From positions 2,550,001-2,614,000 of the forward strand of contig NZ_CP021648.1 in the NCBI RefSeq assembly GCF_002176815.1: a stretch of 64,000 nucleotides of DNA. Reading direction: 5' to 3'. Positions 25,165 to 35,240 of the stretch are shown in pieces. Position 1 is the first letter of the stretch. Each line of letters starts with the position of its first letter. Source of the stretch: Acidovorax sp. T1 (lineage in GTDB: Bacteria; Pseudomonadota; Gammaproteobacteria; Burkholderiales; Burkholderiaceae_C). Under the pieces are notes generated by a model. The model saw nothing but the letters and a program-made list of their open reading frames with translations. It made no database searches and had not been told where the DNA came from. A program made the translations under genes and the position numbers.

Positions 25165-26499
25165 TCAGGAAGATTTCTCTTCCGCTGCCGTGTCACCGTG
25201 GGCGTGTCTGATCCTGCGCACGATCCACCAGATCGTCAGCATCACCGCAGGCACCAGAACCGCCATCACCGGCGCCACGCTGTCGTGAACCATCGGAATG
25301 CCCTTGAGTAAATAGCCGAGAAGACTCACGACGTAATAAGAAATTGCCGCGACCGACAGGCCTTCGACGGTTTGCTGAAGGCGCAATTGCATCTTGGCCC
25401 GGTTGTTCATCGACGCAAGCAGATCGCGGTTCTGGCGTTCAAGCTCGACGTCGATCCAGGAACGCAGCAACGCGATGGCCCGGGTCAGCTTGTCGGAGAG
25501 CTTGGTCTGGCGCTCCTTTACGGATTGGCATGTCCGCATGGCGGGAGCGATGCGACGCTGCAGGAAATCCGCCCAGGTGAAGTACCCGGATACGGCTTCT
25601 TCCGAAAGCGCTGCCAGCCTTTCCTCGACGATCTCGTAGTAGGCACGGCTGGCGCCGAAGCGATAGAGATTCGCCGCAACGCCAGCTTCCAGCTCGGCAG
25701 CCAGGGCGGTCAATTCGGACAGCAGCACGTCGCTGTCGCGCCGTTCCACCAAGCTCGTACACATCTCGTCGGTGATCGCCGCAAGGCGCGACTCCATGCG
25801 CCGCAGCTCCGACGTCATCGACCGCGTCAACGGCAAGGACAGCAACGCCAAGGTGCGGTAAGTCTCGATCTCCAGCAGACGTTGAGCCAGCGCACCCGCC
25901 CGCGCCGGGGTCAAATCGCGGGCCAGGACGAGCATCTGCGTCAGGCCATCCTCATCCTGTCGAAAGTCGGTCAGGATGGCGGCAGAGCCGTTCTCCACCA
26001 GCGAGTAGCACAGGCTGGCAGGATCGAAGCGATCGACCTCCTTCTCCGTTTCCGGCGTCCACGGAAGAAGTCTCAAACGGATGCCGGATACGACCGGGCC
26101 GGGAGGAACAAATCCATGCTTGAACGGATTTTCGCCGCACGGCTCTCCCGTCTCGGAATCCAGCGAAGCGCACCATAGATACGTCGAGAACTCGGTGTGC
26201 TTTTCGCAGTGCAGGTCTCCTTCATCCCATGTCACGCCGTGAAGCGGCGTAGCATGGTCGGGTTCGGCAACGCCGAAGCGATGAGACAACTCACTCATCG
26301 CCATCTGATCCCTGGCCTGATCGCCTTCGGTAATGAAAGCGAGCTGCAATATGCTGCGGGGGGCCTGAATCAACAGATGCGGGCGCGCATGCACTTCACC
26401 CACGGCCGCAGCACGATCGGCATAGGCCGGCATGCCGTACACGGTGGCGGTCGGGGCGGGTTGTACGGTCGTCGTATTGATGTTGGCCGGCTCTTGCAT
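25165..26499 (-). CDS. DUF3422 family membrane-anchored protein
   Basis: I chose ATG 26499 (ATGAGG five bases upstream), giving 444 residues; longer in-frame starts at 26517 and 26568 have no better ribosome site. The N-terminal region (YADRAAAVGEVHARPHL) and the helical middle are typical of DUF3422. Two C-terminal membrane helices follow (about 385-430, VEGLSVAAISYYVVSLLGYLL and VMAVLVPAVMLTIWWIV), then a basic tail. Function is unknown; such proteins resemble coiled-coil membrane-anchored sensors or CorA-like folds. Here it sits between the two enzymes of formaldehyde oxidation. Confidence 0.87.
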   Translation of the reverse strand: MQEPANINTTTVQPAPTATVYGMPAYADRAAAVGEVHARPHLLIQAPRSILQLAFITEGDQARDQMAMSELSHRFGVAEPDHATPLHGVTWDEGDLHCEKHTEFSTYLWCASLDSETGEPCGENPFKHGFVPPGPVVSGIRLRLLPWTPETEKEVDRFDPASLCYSLVENGSAAILTDFRQDEDGLTQMLVLARDLTPARAGALAQRLLEIETYRTLALLSLPLTRSMTSELRRMESRLAAITDEMCTSLVERRDSDVLLSELTALAAELEAGVAANLYRFGASRAYYEIVEERLAALSEEAVSGYFTWADFLQRRIAPAMRTCQSVKERQTKLSDKLTRAIALLRSWIDVELERQNRDLLASMNNRAKMQLRLQQTVEGLSVAAISYYVVSLLGYLLKGIPMVHDSVAPVMAVLVPAVMLTIWWIVRRIRHAHGDTAAEEKSS

Positions 26500-26681
26500 A
26501 ACGACCTCATTTCTCATTGGTTGAAAAACACGCTTCAAAGCAAATGCCCGCAGCCATGCGTTTCGCACATGGCTGCGGGCCGATCTTCATGAGCGGGCAC
26601 CGCTCTACACGGTCCGTCCAATAGGCTCGCCGTGTAGAGGCTTGTGCTGGCCTTTTCAGAACGCCCTCAGCTTCCTGGCTT

Positions 26682-27080
26682 TCAGACGAAGGTGTACGCG
26701 CAAACCTTGTTGCCCGCCGGATCACGCAGGTAGGCCGCATAGGCACCCGGCAGGTGGCCACGCGGGCCGGGCTGGCCCTCGTCGGTGCCGCCTGCGGCAA
26801 GGCCGGCGGCGTGGAAGGCGTCCACTTCGGCGGGAGTGGCGGCCGCAAAGCCGACCGTCACGCCGTTGCCGGAAGGCGCTTCACCATTGCCCGGACGAGC
26901 GATGATGAAAGCCGGCTTTTCGCGACCGAAAAGCACCCATCCGTTGCCGAAAGGACCGAGGTTCTTGATGCCGAGAGCACCCAGAGCGGCGTCATAGAAC
27001 GCGGTCGACTTCTGGAGGTCGGCGGCGCCGACGAAGACGTGCGAGAAGATACCGTCGCCGGAAATGACAGGATTGGACAT
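26682..27080 (-). CDS. VOC-superfamily (glyoxalase/dioxygenase-like) protein
   Basis: The product has 132 residues, one VOC module pair. It begins SHVFVGAADLQKSTAFYDAAL and ends AAYLRDPAGNKVCAYTF, both classic VOC strand patterns. Catalysis depends on metal ligands that I cannot all assign. It lies 43 bases downstream of frmA on the same strand, so it is probably co-transcribed and may handle a glutathione or aldehyde adduct. The 182-base gap to DUF3422 (26500-26681) contains a GC-rich inverted repeat (CCCGCAGCCATG / CATGGCTGCGGG, 26548-26580), a likely terminator or processing hairpin. Confidence 0.82.
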   Translation of the reverse strand: MSNPVISGDGIFSHVFVGAADLQKSTAFYDAALGALGIKNLGPFGNGWVLFGREKPAFIIARPGNGEAPSGNGVTVGFAAATPAEVDAFHAAGLAAGGTDEGQPGPRGHLPGAYAAYLRDPAGNKVCAYTFV

Positions 27081-27123
27081 GGTTAATTTCCTTGGTGGTT
27101 GGTGTTGAATGGATAGTGGGTGA

Positions 27124-28257
<1,134 letters not shown>

Positions 28258-28292
28258 CTAAATTTGCCCTCACCGAGGGCACCCTGGTGCCT

Positions 28293-28568
28293 CTACCGCA
28301 GATAGGAGCGGACGATAGAGATGGTCTCGTCAATGGACTTGTTCTGCGAATCGCTCCTGATTTCGCTACTGGGAAACTCTTCCCGCAGATAGCTCTCCAG
28401 AACGGTTGCCATCAATCCGTTGACTGCCCCACGAACGGCCGCAAGCTGCTGAAGAATTGCAGGACATTCCGCACCTGCATCAAGCGCTTGCTCAAGAGTC
28501 GCTACCTGACCTTTGATGCGCCTGATGCGCGTCAGTGCTTGCTTCTTTTCTTCCGGGCTGTGTGGCAT
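28293..28568 (-). CDS. frmR: FrmR formaldehyde-responsive repressor
   Basis: I chose ATG 28568 (GAGAGG upstream), giving 91 residues, exactly the family length; upstream in-frame ATGs are rejected. It is a CsoR/RcnR-family four-helix protein. Pro2 and Cys35, the residues crosslinked by formaldehyde in E. coli FrmR, are conserved (MPHSPEEKK; GAECPAILQQ). The E. coli His60 position is Tyr here (VLESYLREEF), which would weaken any metal site while leaving aldehyde sensing. It heads frmR-frmA-VOC and probably the rest of the minus-strand block. Its operator overlaps its own promoter. Confidence 0.93.
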   Translation of the reverse strand: MPHSPEEKKQALTRIRRIKGQVATLEQALDAGAECPAILQQLAAVRGAVNGLMATVLESYLREEFPSSEIRSDSQNKSIDETISIVRSYLR

Positions 28569-28599
28569 CGAACACCTCTCTACTTGGGTACATCGCCGC

Positions 28600-28624
28600 A
28601 TTATACAATACTCCCCCATAGTAT
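28600..28624 (-). promoter_or_regulatory. frmR: frmR promoter with FrmR/RcnR-type operator
   Basis: On the minus strand a perfect -10 TATAAT (28605-28600) is preceded by ATACT-ATGGGGG-AGTAT (28624-28608). The inverted arms ATACT/AGTAT around a G-run are the known type-1 operator form of the CsoR/RcnR/FrmR family. The operator fills the -10/-35 spacer, so bound FrmR would block RNA polymerase. The -35 hexamer is weak. Confidence 0.85.
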
Positions 28625-28740
28625 ATGCGGCCGAACTTCGCCACAAATTCTGTGCTCTTCGAGCACTCTTACAGGCTAGTACAGATTTGTTCCCAAGAAG
28701 CGCAAAACATTCAAATCAATGAATATTTTTTGCATGTATC

Positions 28741-28800
28741 GACAGCATCGGGGCAAGTTCAAAACTGGTCAAACTGGAAAAATCTATGTGCAGATAGACA
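28741..28800 (-). repeat. 60-bp inverted-repeat element, copy 1 (upstream of frmR)
   Basis: The reverse complement matches 36465-36524 at 53 of 60 positions without gaps. It contains CTATCTGCACATAGAT and TTCCAGTTTGACCA. Both copies point towards a formaldehyde gene on their own strand. The remaining bases of 28625-28850 hold no gene. Confidence 0.9.
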
Positions 28801-28850
28801 TGGCCTATGTACACGGATTCATCGAGCTGAAGCTATCAAGATGACCCCGG

Positions 28851-29741
28851 CTAGGCGACCTTACGACCCGAGTACCGAGCATTCCGCAGTGCAGGCAACA
28901 TCTGACCGTCCCAGTCGCGATCGACTGCAACCTGGGCCTGTTCTTGGTTTCGTTCGAGCGCATCTACGTCAAGATCAGCGATCGCCCATGTCTGCGTGCC
29001 GCAAGTCGTCGCGAGAATGCCATCCTCCGGGAATCCACGATCCATTGGTGCGTAGATCGTGGCCTCGCCAGTGTTCGTGTCCAGCGCCGGACTCCAGTCG
29101 GCAGTTCCAGTCGTCACGGCCTGCGCGATGAACATTCGGTTCTCCAGTGCCCGCGCCATGCAGCCCACACGGACCCGGGTTGCACCTGCTCGGGTGTCGG
29201 TACAGCTCGGGACCAGCAGCAGGCGCGCCCCCGCCTCTCGCTGGGCTCGCACGGGCAATGGAAACTCACTGTCGTAGCAGACAGCGATGCCGGCACGCAC
29301 GCCTTTCAGATCGAACACCTTGAGTTCGTCGCCACCCTCGATGACGCCGGTGTCTTTCTCGAACCCCGTTAACTGCAATTTGTCCTGGTAGTCGCGTGTA
29401 CCGTCAGGCGCAAACCACCAAGCCCGGTTGCGATAGCGGTTCAGTCCAACCTGGGTCAAAAACGTACCGGCCTGAATGGTCATGCATAACTCGCGCGACA
29501 AGTCGGCATACAGTGCCAGCCACGGAGACTGCAAGGCCTGCAGCGCGGCCAGAGAGGCGTTGAAATCATGGCGAATGCTCGGCTCGCACGTTGCAGCCAG
29601 TTCGAGGGATAGATACTCGGGCAACACGGCCAGTTCCGCCCCGCCACGACGCGCCTCCTCCAGAACCAGTCGCTGCCGCGCAGCAAATGCCTCGAAGTCC
29701 GTGGGCTGGCCCACTGCGTATTTCGCAACTGCCACTTTCAT
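28851..29741 (-). CDS. Carbon-nitrogen hydrolase (nitrilase superfamily amidase)
   Basis: I chose ATG 29741 (GGAGA six bases upstream), giving 296 residues. The Glu-Lys-Cys triad is visible: Glu in AVLPEYLSLE (near 45), Lys in DYQDKLQLTGFE (near 125) and Cys in GIAVCYDSEFP (near 160). Members cleave amides or nitriles in the cytoplasm; the substrate cannot be told. The start overlaps the GNAT stop by 4 bases, a tight operon of SnoaL-like, GNAT and amidase genes. It could modify or detoxify a small N-acyl compound. Confidence 0.88.
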   Translation of the reverse strand: MKVAVAKYAVGQPTDFEAFAARQRLVLEEARRGGAELAVLPEYLSLELAATCEPSIRHDFNASLAALQALQSPWLALYADLSRELCMTIQAGTFLTQVGLNRYRNRAWWFAPDGTRDYQDKLQLTGFEKDTGVIEGGDELKVFDLKGVRAGIAVCYDSEFPLPVRAQREAGARLLLVPSCTDTRAGATRVRVGCMARALENRMFIAQAVTTGTADWSPALDTNTGEATIYAPMDRGFPEDGILATTCGTQTWAIADLDVDALERNQEQAQVAVDRDWDGQMLPALRNARYSGRKVA

Positions 29742-30346
29742 TTCGCGTTCTCCAGGGAGTGCAGCCACATCGTGAGCGTCTGCTCGGTTTCGCTTGGCTC
29801 ACCCACCTGCTTCCAGGGCAGCGTAACCTTCATGTCCGACTGCCGCACGTAGCCACGACGGGTCCAGAAGGGATCATTACTGCGGTAGTTGGAAGGACGC
29901 CGAGGATCGTCGTCTGCTCGATCCACCGACGCAAACGATGTCCACTGCATGCCGCCCAACGAACGAGCATGCGCTTCGCGTTCGTCAAAGAAGCGGTGGC
30001 CCAGGCCAAGCCCCCGGAAGGCCGGGAGCAGGACTGATTCGCCGCAGTAAAACACTGCCTCCATCGGGACTCCTCGATCGGCGAACGGCACCTGGAAGGC
30101 CGGCTCTGCATCGCCGAGAGGCAACCCCGTGGACGCACCCACGACCAGGTCATCAGCGAGCGCGAGCACCAGCAGGCTGTCTGCCGAACGAGCGTACATG
30201 GAAAGGTAGTGCTTCTCGTATTCGATGTCGCCCTCGTACAGGTATGGAAAGCTGCGGAAGACCTTCGCCCGCAGATGTGCCACGGTGTCGAACCATTCGG
30301 CAATGTCCGATCCACGACGAACCAGCACCTGCACGTCGCTGGTCAT
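29738..30346 (-). CDS. GNAT-family N-acetyltransferase
   Basis: I chose ATG 30346, one base after the previous gene's TGA; the product has 202 residues. The acetyl-CoA loop is recognisable as LLPAFRGLGLGHRFFDEREAHA (the R/Q-x-x-G-x-G/A pattern). Preceding strands contain VLALADDLVVGASTGLPLGD. It is fused to nothing and lies in a three-gene operon with a SnoaL-like protein and a nitrilase-family amidase; amidase-GNAT partnerships are known but the substrate is unknown. Confidence 0.85.
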   Translation of the reverse strand: MTSDVQVLVRRGSDIAEWFDTVAHLRAKVFRSFPYLYEGDIEYEKHYLSMYARSADSLLVLALADDLVVGASTGLPLGDAEPAFQVPFADRGVPMEAVFYCGESVLLPAFRGLGLGHRFFDEREAHARSLGGMQWTSFASVDRADDDPRRPSNYRSNDPFWTRRGYVRQSDMKVTLPWKQVGEPSETEQTLTMWLHSLENAK

Positions 30347-30347
30347 T

Positions 30348-30755
30348 TCAGGCATCCCCTCCGACCTGTGCGATCCAGTCGCCGAGGTTGTAGTAGTTGG
30401 TGACACGAGCGATCTTGCCATCGCGGATGTCGAAGAACGCGCCACCCGGCAGCACGTAGCGCTGGCCCTGTGCTTCCGGCAGTCCGTCGTCCGTCACTTT
30501 GTATTCGCCATGCACCACATACTCCGCGCCTGCGCGCAGGCCGTCGGCGCTGACCATCACCACGATGCCGCGCAGTTGCTCGCCATAGCAGCGATCCATG
30601 CGCCGCAGGAAGGCGCGGAAGGCTTCGCGACCGACCTCACGAGCGCCTTGGTTCAAGTCGTGCGCAACGTCATCGGTCAACATGGACAGCATGGCCTCGC
30701 GATCGCCGCGGTTGAAGGCGTCGTAGTAGGCGGTGATGAGAGTCGCAGCGTTCAT
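30348..30755 (-). CDS. SnoaL/NTF2-like (ketosteroid-isomerase fold) protein
   Basis: I chose ATG 30755 (AAGGA six bases upstream), giving 135 residues. The fold signature is ITAYYDAFNRGDREAMLSML at the N-terminus and GGAFFDIRDGKIARVTNYYN near the end. Such proteins are small cone-shaped isomerases, hydrolases or binding proteins. It is the first gene of the operon, divergent from the LysR gene at 30910; the shared region 30756-30909 should hold both promoters and the LysR operator. Confidence 0.85.
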   Translation of the reverse strand: MNAATLITAYYDAFNRGDREAMLSMLTDDVAHDLNQGAREVGREAFRAFLRRMDRCYGEQLRGIVVMVSADGLRAGAEYVVHGEYKVTDDGLPEAQGQRYVLPGGAFFDIRDGKIARVTNYYNLGDWIAQVGGDA

Positions 30756-30909
30756 TCGCGTTCCTTGTTGGGTTGTTAGGCGCGGAGCATTCGGGGGTGT
30801 TGCCAGTTTGGGCAACCGCGCCTCCCTTGTATATGGAATTGTTGCGATTTTATAATTCCACTATCTGGAACAATTAACGAGCAGCGAAACTGGCCATGAG
30901 GTGTTCGTC

Positions 30910-31815
30910 ATGAACAAGGAAATGGAACTACTGCGCATCTTTCGGGTGGCGGCCGAAAGCAGCAGTTTTCGCGATGCGGCCGTCCGGCTGGGGACTTCTC
31001 CGCAAGGTGTCACCCGTGCCATCCAGCAACTGGAGCAACACTACGGCGAGGTGTTGTTTCATCGAAGCACACGCCAGGTGCGCATCACCGCCTTCGGCGA
31101 AGGGCTGTTAGACCAGGTGCGCCCGGCATTGGAGCGGTTCGAGGATCTATGGCGGACGCCTGGGTCCGACCAGCAGGCATCCCTGTCCGGCACGGTTCGC
31201 ATCACCGCACCGCACAGTTTGGGCACCAGAGCGGTGCTGCCTGCACTGGAACGCGTGGCCGCGCGTCATCCTGGTATCACTCTGGATGTGCGCCTGTCCG
31301 ATCGCATCAGCAACACGGTTGACGAAGGGATTGACGTTGGGATCAGGGTCGGATTCATGCGCGATAGCCGCTTCGTCGCGCGCAAGGCGGCCGACATGAG
31401 ACTCCCAATCGTTGCCGCTCCGCGCCTGATCAAGAAAGTGGGTGTACCTGAAAACATCGATGCGCTAAGCAGCCTGCCGGTCACCGTGGCCTTGGATATC
31501 AATACCGGCCGCCCCTGGCCTTGGCACTTCAAGGCGGGACGCCAGTGGACACCCACCGCTCCCACCCTCGTCGCCGACAACGCCGACATGGAAATGGGGG
31601 CAGCGTTGGCCGGAATCGCGTTCGCGCAACTGGCGGACTACATGGCTGCCCCCTACATTGCCAGCGGGAAGCTCGTGCGAGTGCTGGAGACCGAAGAACC
31701 TCCGGCATGGGGGTTGTACGTCTATCGGCCTCAGCGTGGCCCCATTCCGGGAAGGGTTCGAGCGGTATTTGATGAAATGCTGGTCGCCGTTGGATCGTTG
31801 CCAGCTTTGCGCTGA
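30910..31815 (+). CDS. LysR-family regulator (DsdC/CrgA-like group)
   Basis: I chose ATG 30910 (GAGGTG upstream), giving 301 residues; GTG 30901 is an alternative. The winged HTH covers residues 1-60 (FRDAAVRLGTSPQGVTRAIQQLE). The C-terminal effector domain (TVRITAPHSLGTRAVLPALE) is of the CrgA/PP-type LysR group. It is divergently placed from the SnoaL-GNAT-amidase operon and presumably controls it in response to the operon's substrate. Confidence 0.88.
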   Translation: MNKEMELLRIFRVAAESSSFRDAAVRLGTSPQGVTRAIQQLEQHYGEVLFHRSTRQVRITAFGEGLLDQVRPALERFEDLWRTPGSDQQASLSGTVRITAPHSLGTRAVLPALERVAARHPGITLDVRLSDRISNTVDEGIDVGIRVGFMRDSRFVARKAADMRLPIVAAPRLIKKVGVPENIDALSSLPVTVALDINTGRPWPWHFKAGRQWTPTAPTLVADNADMEMGAALAGIAFAQLADYMAAPYIASGKLVRVLETEEPPAWGLYVYRPQRGPIPGRVRAVFDEMLVAVGSLPALR

Positions 31816-31964
31816 CACGCCGCAAGACGCTGTAGGACACCTGCCTTGGAAAGCGGGGCACTGAGCCTCGGCGGTTCACCCCTCCGTTTGAATGATGAGC
31901 CGACCGTCTGCCCCTTGCGCCAAGTGCAGATCGGTCGGCCATGCAATCCAATGCCGGCGAACGA

Positions 31965-33941
31965 TTAGATATAAATAAATTGCCGGTACAACCCATCCAA
32001 CTGATGACGGATATCTTCCACGCGCTGCTCGTCGCCAGTATCAGTAAATTCGAGCAACTGTTGCTCCTTGGCAGTAATTTGGTCGCAAAGGTCGGACAAA
32101 TTCTCGCAAAAAGCCTCGGTATGAACTGTGGGCTCCTCCGTACTCGTCTCTTCTCCTGCTAGTTTTCGCACAGAGGAGACCGGAGAAATTCCATTTTCTT
32201 CGTTAAAGGCAATTTGAAGCTGCCTGCGCCTATTTGTCTCATCGATCGCCTGTTTCATCGCCGGAGTCGTCACGTCGGCGTACAAGATCGCCTTTCCGTT
32301 TTCATTCCGAGCAACTCGACCTATCATCTGAATGAGTGCCTGGGCCGACCGCAGGAAGCCTGCCCGATCCGCATCGAGAATAGCAACCAATGATGCCTCG
32401 GGAATATCCAGCCCTTCGCGCAAAAGGCTAATCCCAATCAAAACATCGAACTCTCCTGCGCGCAGGCCATTGATGATCTCAACACGATCCTCCGCTTTTA
32501 TGTCCGAATGCATGTAGCGCGCTCGAATCCCATGGTCCGTCAAGAAATCCGTTAGCTCTTCTGCACTGACCTTCGTCAGCGTGGTCACGAGCACGCGATT
32601 TTTCTTCTTCACGCACTTCGATATTTCAGCAAGCAGATCATCTATGTACCCATCCGATTTGCGCACCTCAACCTCGGGATCAAGCAGTCCCGTCGGCCTG
32701 ATAACCTGTTCGACAACCCTGTCTTTCGACACCTTCAACTCGTAGTCACCCGGCGTCGCGGAAACGAAGATGGTCTGTGGCTTGACCTTCTCGAATTCAC
32801 CAAAGTTCAACGGGCGATTGTTCTTAGACGAAGGCAAGCGGAACCCGTAATCTATCAACGTCTCCTTGCGCGCCTGATCCCCCCGGTACATTGCGGATAT
32901 CTGTGGCACCATGACGTGGGATTCATCGACGAACAGAAGCCCATCTTTCGGCAGGTAATCCAGCAATGTGATCGGAGGCGAGGCCGGGTCCCGGTCGCTG
33001 AAGTAGCAGGAATAATTCTCCATCCCCGAACAATAGCCTACCTCGCGCATCATCTCCACGTCATGCGTGATCCGCTCGTACAGCCTGTTTGCCTCGACCA
33101 AGCGATTATTTCTGTTAAGCTCGGCAACCCGCTCTTCCATATCAGCGAGTATCTTCTTGGACGCGGAATCTATTTTATTCGTGGGCGGTGCAAAAAGCGT
33201 CTTTGGCGAAACCAAGTAATGGTCAATTGCCCCCAGCGTTTTACCTGTAACAGGGTCTAGCCATTGAACAGACGCAACAGAGTCATCCAGCAGTTCCACC
33301 CGAACTGCCCTATGCTCGGAATCAGCAGGAAAGATATCGATCACATCACCTTGCACCCGAAACGTTGCACGTTTGAGAGTGCGCTCAGTGCGATCATATT
33401 GCAGCAGAGCCAAGCGACGAATCAGCTCTCTCTGGTTTATTTTGACGCCAGGGGACAGAGCGATCTGTAACGCTCGGTACGCATCCGGGTCACCCAGGCC
33501 GTAGATTGAAGACACCGAAGCGACGACGATCACATCGCGGCGCTCAATCAAGGATTTGGTCGTGGACAGGCGTAGGCGCTCAAGGTGGTCGTTGATGGCC
33601 GAGTCCTTTGGAATGAAACGATCGGTGCCCGGCATATAGATCTCGGGCTGAAAATAATCGTAGTAGGAAACGAAGTACTCGACAGCATTCTCGGGAAAGA
33701 AGTGCTTCATTTCACCATAAAGCTGCGCGGTCAACGTCTTGTTAGGAGCCAAGATCAATGTGGGCCGCTTCAGACGATGAATCACATTCGCCATCGTAAA
33801 GGTCTTACCTGAGCCGGTGATACCTTTCAGCGTCTGGTGTGTCGCACCTTCTTCTATGTCCGACAGTAGGCGCGCTATCGCCTCTGGCTGGTCCCCCGCC
33901 GGCGTATAGCTGGAGTGCAGAATGAACGTACCGGTTGACAT
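31965..33941 (-). CDS. uvrB: UvrB excinuclease subunit
   Basis: The product has 658 residues, close to full length. The helicase motifs are Walker [13 protein letters not shown] (near 41), DESHV, and motif [18 protein letters not shown]. The beta-hairpin region [13 protein letters not shown] is intact, and a C-terminal UVR motif ([19 protein letters not shown]) follows. UvrB verifies damage and loads UvrC in nucleotide-excision repair. Base composition is AT-richer than neighbours, suggesting separate acquisition. The UvrA on this element is class II and lacks the UvrB-binding domain, so this UvrB would need the chromosomal UvrA. Confidence 0.93.
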   Translation of the reverse strand: MSTGTFILHSSYTPAGDQPEAIARLLSDIEEGATHQTLKGITGSGKTFTMANVIHRLKRPTLILAPNKTLTAQLYGEMKHFFPENAVEYFVSYYDYFQPEIYMPGTDRFIPKDSAINDHLERLRLSTTKSLIERRDVIVVASVSSIYGLGDPDAYRALQIALSPGVKINQRELIRRLALLQYDRTERTLKRATFRVQGDVIDIFPADSEHRAVRVELLDDSVASVQWLDPVTGKTLGAIDHYLVSPKTLFAPPTNKIDSASKKILADMEERVAELNRNNRLVEANRLYERITHDVEMMREVGYCSGMENYSCYFSDRDPASPPITLLDYLPKDGLLFVDESHVMVPQISAMYRGDQARKETLIDYGFRLPSSKNNRPLNFGEFEKVKPQTIFVSATPGDYELKVSKDRVVEQVIRPTGLLDPEVEVRKSDGYIDDLLAEISKCVKKKNRVLVTTLTKVSAEELTDFLTDHGIRARYMHSDIKAEDRVEIINGLRAGEFDVLIGISLLREGLDIPEASLVAILDADRAGFLRSAQALIQMIGRVARNENGKAILYADVTTPAMKQAIDETNRRRQLQIAFNEENGISPVSSVRKLAGEETSTEEPTVHTEAFCENLSDLCDQITAKEQQLLEFTDTGDEQRVEDIRHQLDGLYRQFIYI

Positions 33942-34316
33942 TAGATATCTCCTAATTGAGCTACTTCAATTTGTCCTGATGTATCGGCTATTTCAGAAGA
34001 CCTATAGCAGTACCAAACTGGGGTGTAAATGACGGCGATCCTGCCGCGCCCCACCTGGGCGCAGGCGTCGCCAACATGATAGCCCAACACATGGGCGGGC
34101 TTCCCAGTGCATATCCGCCGATCGCCACGACGTCAGCCAGCGGCCCGTCTGCCAATGCACCTGGAGCCACTCGCCTCGTTGAGCGCCGACATCGAGCCGT
34201 GGCGGGCGAGGTTGCTCTGTACGCCCAATGTGTGGCGCCGGCTCCCGCCGATACGCGCCTTTGTCTCTCTCAGCCCTCCAGACGAGGCGTTGGAAACGTG
34301 GAGCTACGTCGCCCCT
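33942..34316. other. Intergenic region upstream of uvrB
   Basis: No supported gene. The bases next to uvrB (33942-34025) are AT-rich and should contain its promoter. The rest is GC-rich with a frame that does not look coding; it may be gene debris. Confidence 0.5.
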
Positions 34317-34757
34317 CTAAAGATGCACGATCTCAACATTCGGCCATTTGCCTGCAAGGTACTCGGCCACTAGCCTCCGATGGCAGTGATGGGGCTTGTC
34401 TTCGCTGCAAAGCAGGCAACTGTTATCAATCTTTTCTTTATCGATTGACTCAATCTTTCGGGACGACATTAAATCCAGAAATTTCCTGGCGTAGATATCC
34501 CAATCTCCCCCTTTTATTTTATATTCCTCGAACATGTCTTTGGTTGGAGCAAGTGCTGGTAGATGTTCATATTCCATCCCGCACAACGCCTCGGAAAAAT
34601 ATCGAAGATCCTCGCGTTTAGCGAAGCCGGCCAATTGCGAAACATTATTCAGGCGAACATCGACAAGGCGCTTGGCACCAGAAGCACTTAACTTGGTGAA
34701 GAAGGACCGCGCGGAGGTCTTAGTGAATCCAATCGTGAATATCTTCATCTGCCTCAT
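34317..34757 (-). CDS. DUF488 family protein
   Basis: I chose ATG 34757 (GAGGGGA upstream), giving 146 residues; ATG 34748 is also possible. It begins MKIFTIGFTKTSARSFF after a short lead and ends with the family mark CLLCSEDKPHHCHRRLVAEYL (Cys, Cys-His). DUF488 proteins are small, of unknown biochemical function, and often occur in mobile or defence-rich regions. AT-rich composition matches uvrB and the following LysR gene, suggesting one acquired block. Confidence 0.82.
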   Translation of the reverse strand: MRQMKIFTIGFTKTSARSFFTKLSASGAKRLVDVRLNNVSQLAGFAKREDLRYFSEALCGMEYEHLPALAPTKDMFEEYKIKGGDWDIYARKFLDLMSSRKIESIDKEKIDNSCLLCSEDKPHHCHRRLVAEYLAGKWPNVEIVHL

Positions 34758-35240
34758 TCCCCTCGTTCCTTCATCCATAAATGGCTGTTATTGAGCTACC
34801 GCCAGGCATGTCCGTCAATCGCAGCTAAGGAAACGCTGGGGGCATGGTGTACTAGCTGCGCCACAACGGCCACGGCAGGCTCCATTCTCTCGCCGCTTCA
34901 ACGACTCGCGGCCACGACCCGAACAGCTCAAGAGCTTAGCACCGCCTTTTGCGGTTGCGTGCCTCACCACTCACGCTTACTCCCTTCCAGAACGCGCCAA
35001 CTGCTAAGCTACATGAGGACGACTCGCCCCACAGCGCGAAGCACCTGTGTTCGCGCTATTGGCTGTCCCGTGCGTTGTGGTGCTGACCGTCGATGACGAG
35101 TCGAACCTACTGTATGGGCACTGCGCGCAGCAGCCTTTCATGCGTGCCAGCTATGTGTCCAAGGTTGGACGCGGATCGAAGCGTGCGCAGGGTTTTTCGT
35201 GAAAGTATAAAATCTAATCAACTTTATCAGAAGAAAATAT
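34758..35240. other. Gene-free stretch between DUF488 and LysR genes
   Basis: I see no credible gene in these ~480 bases. The last 45 bases before the LysR start are AT-rich, with a TATAAAAT box at about 35205-35212 that could be its -10 element. The remainder has unstable composition and may be remnant DNA. Confidence 0.45.

Noticed and set aside
34076..34621. Open frame on the plus strand between uvrB and DUF488
   Set aside because: No ribosome site, mixed composition, and it overlaps the DUF488 gene antisense.
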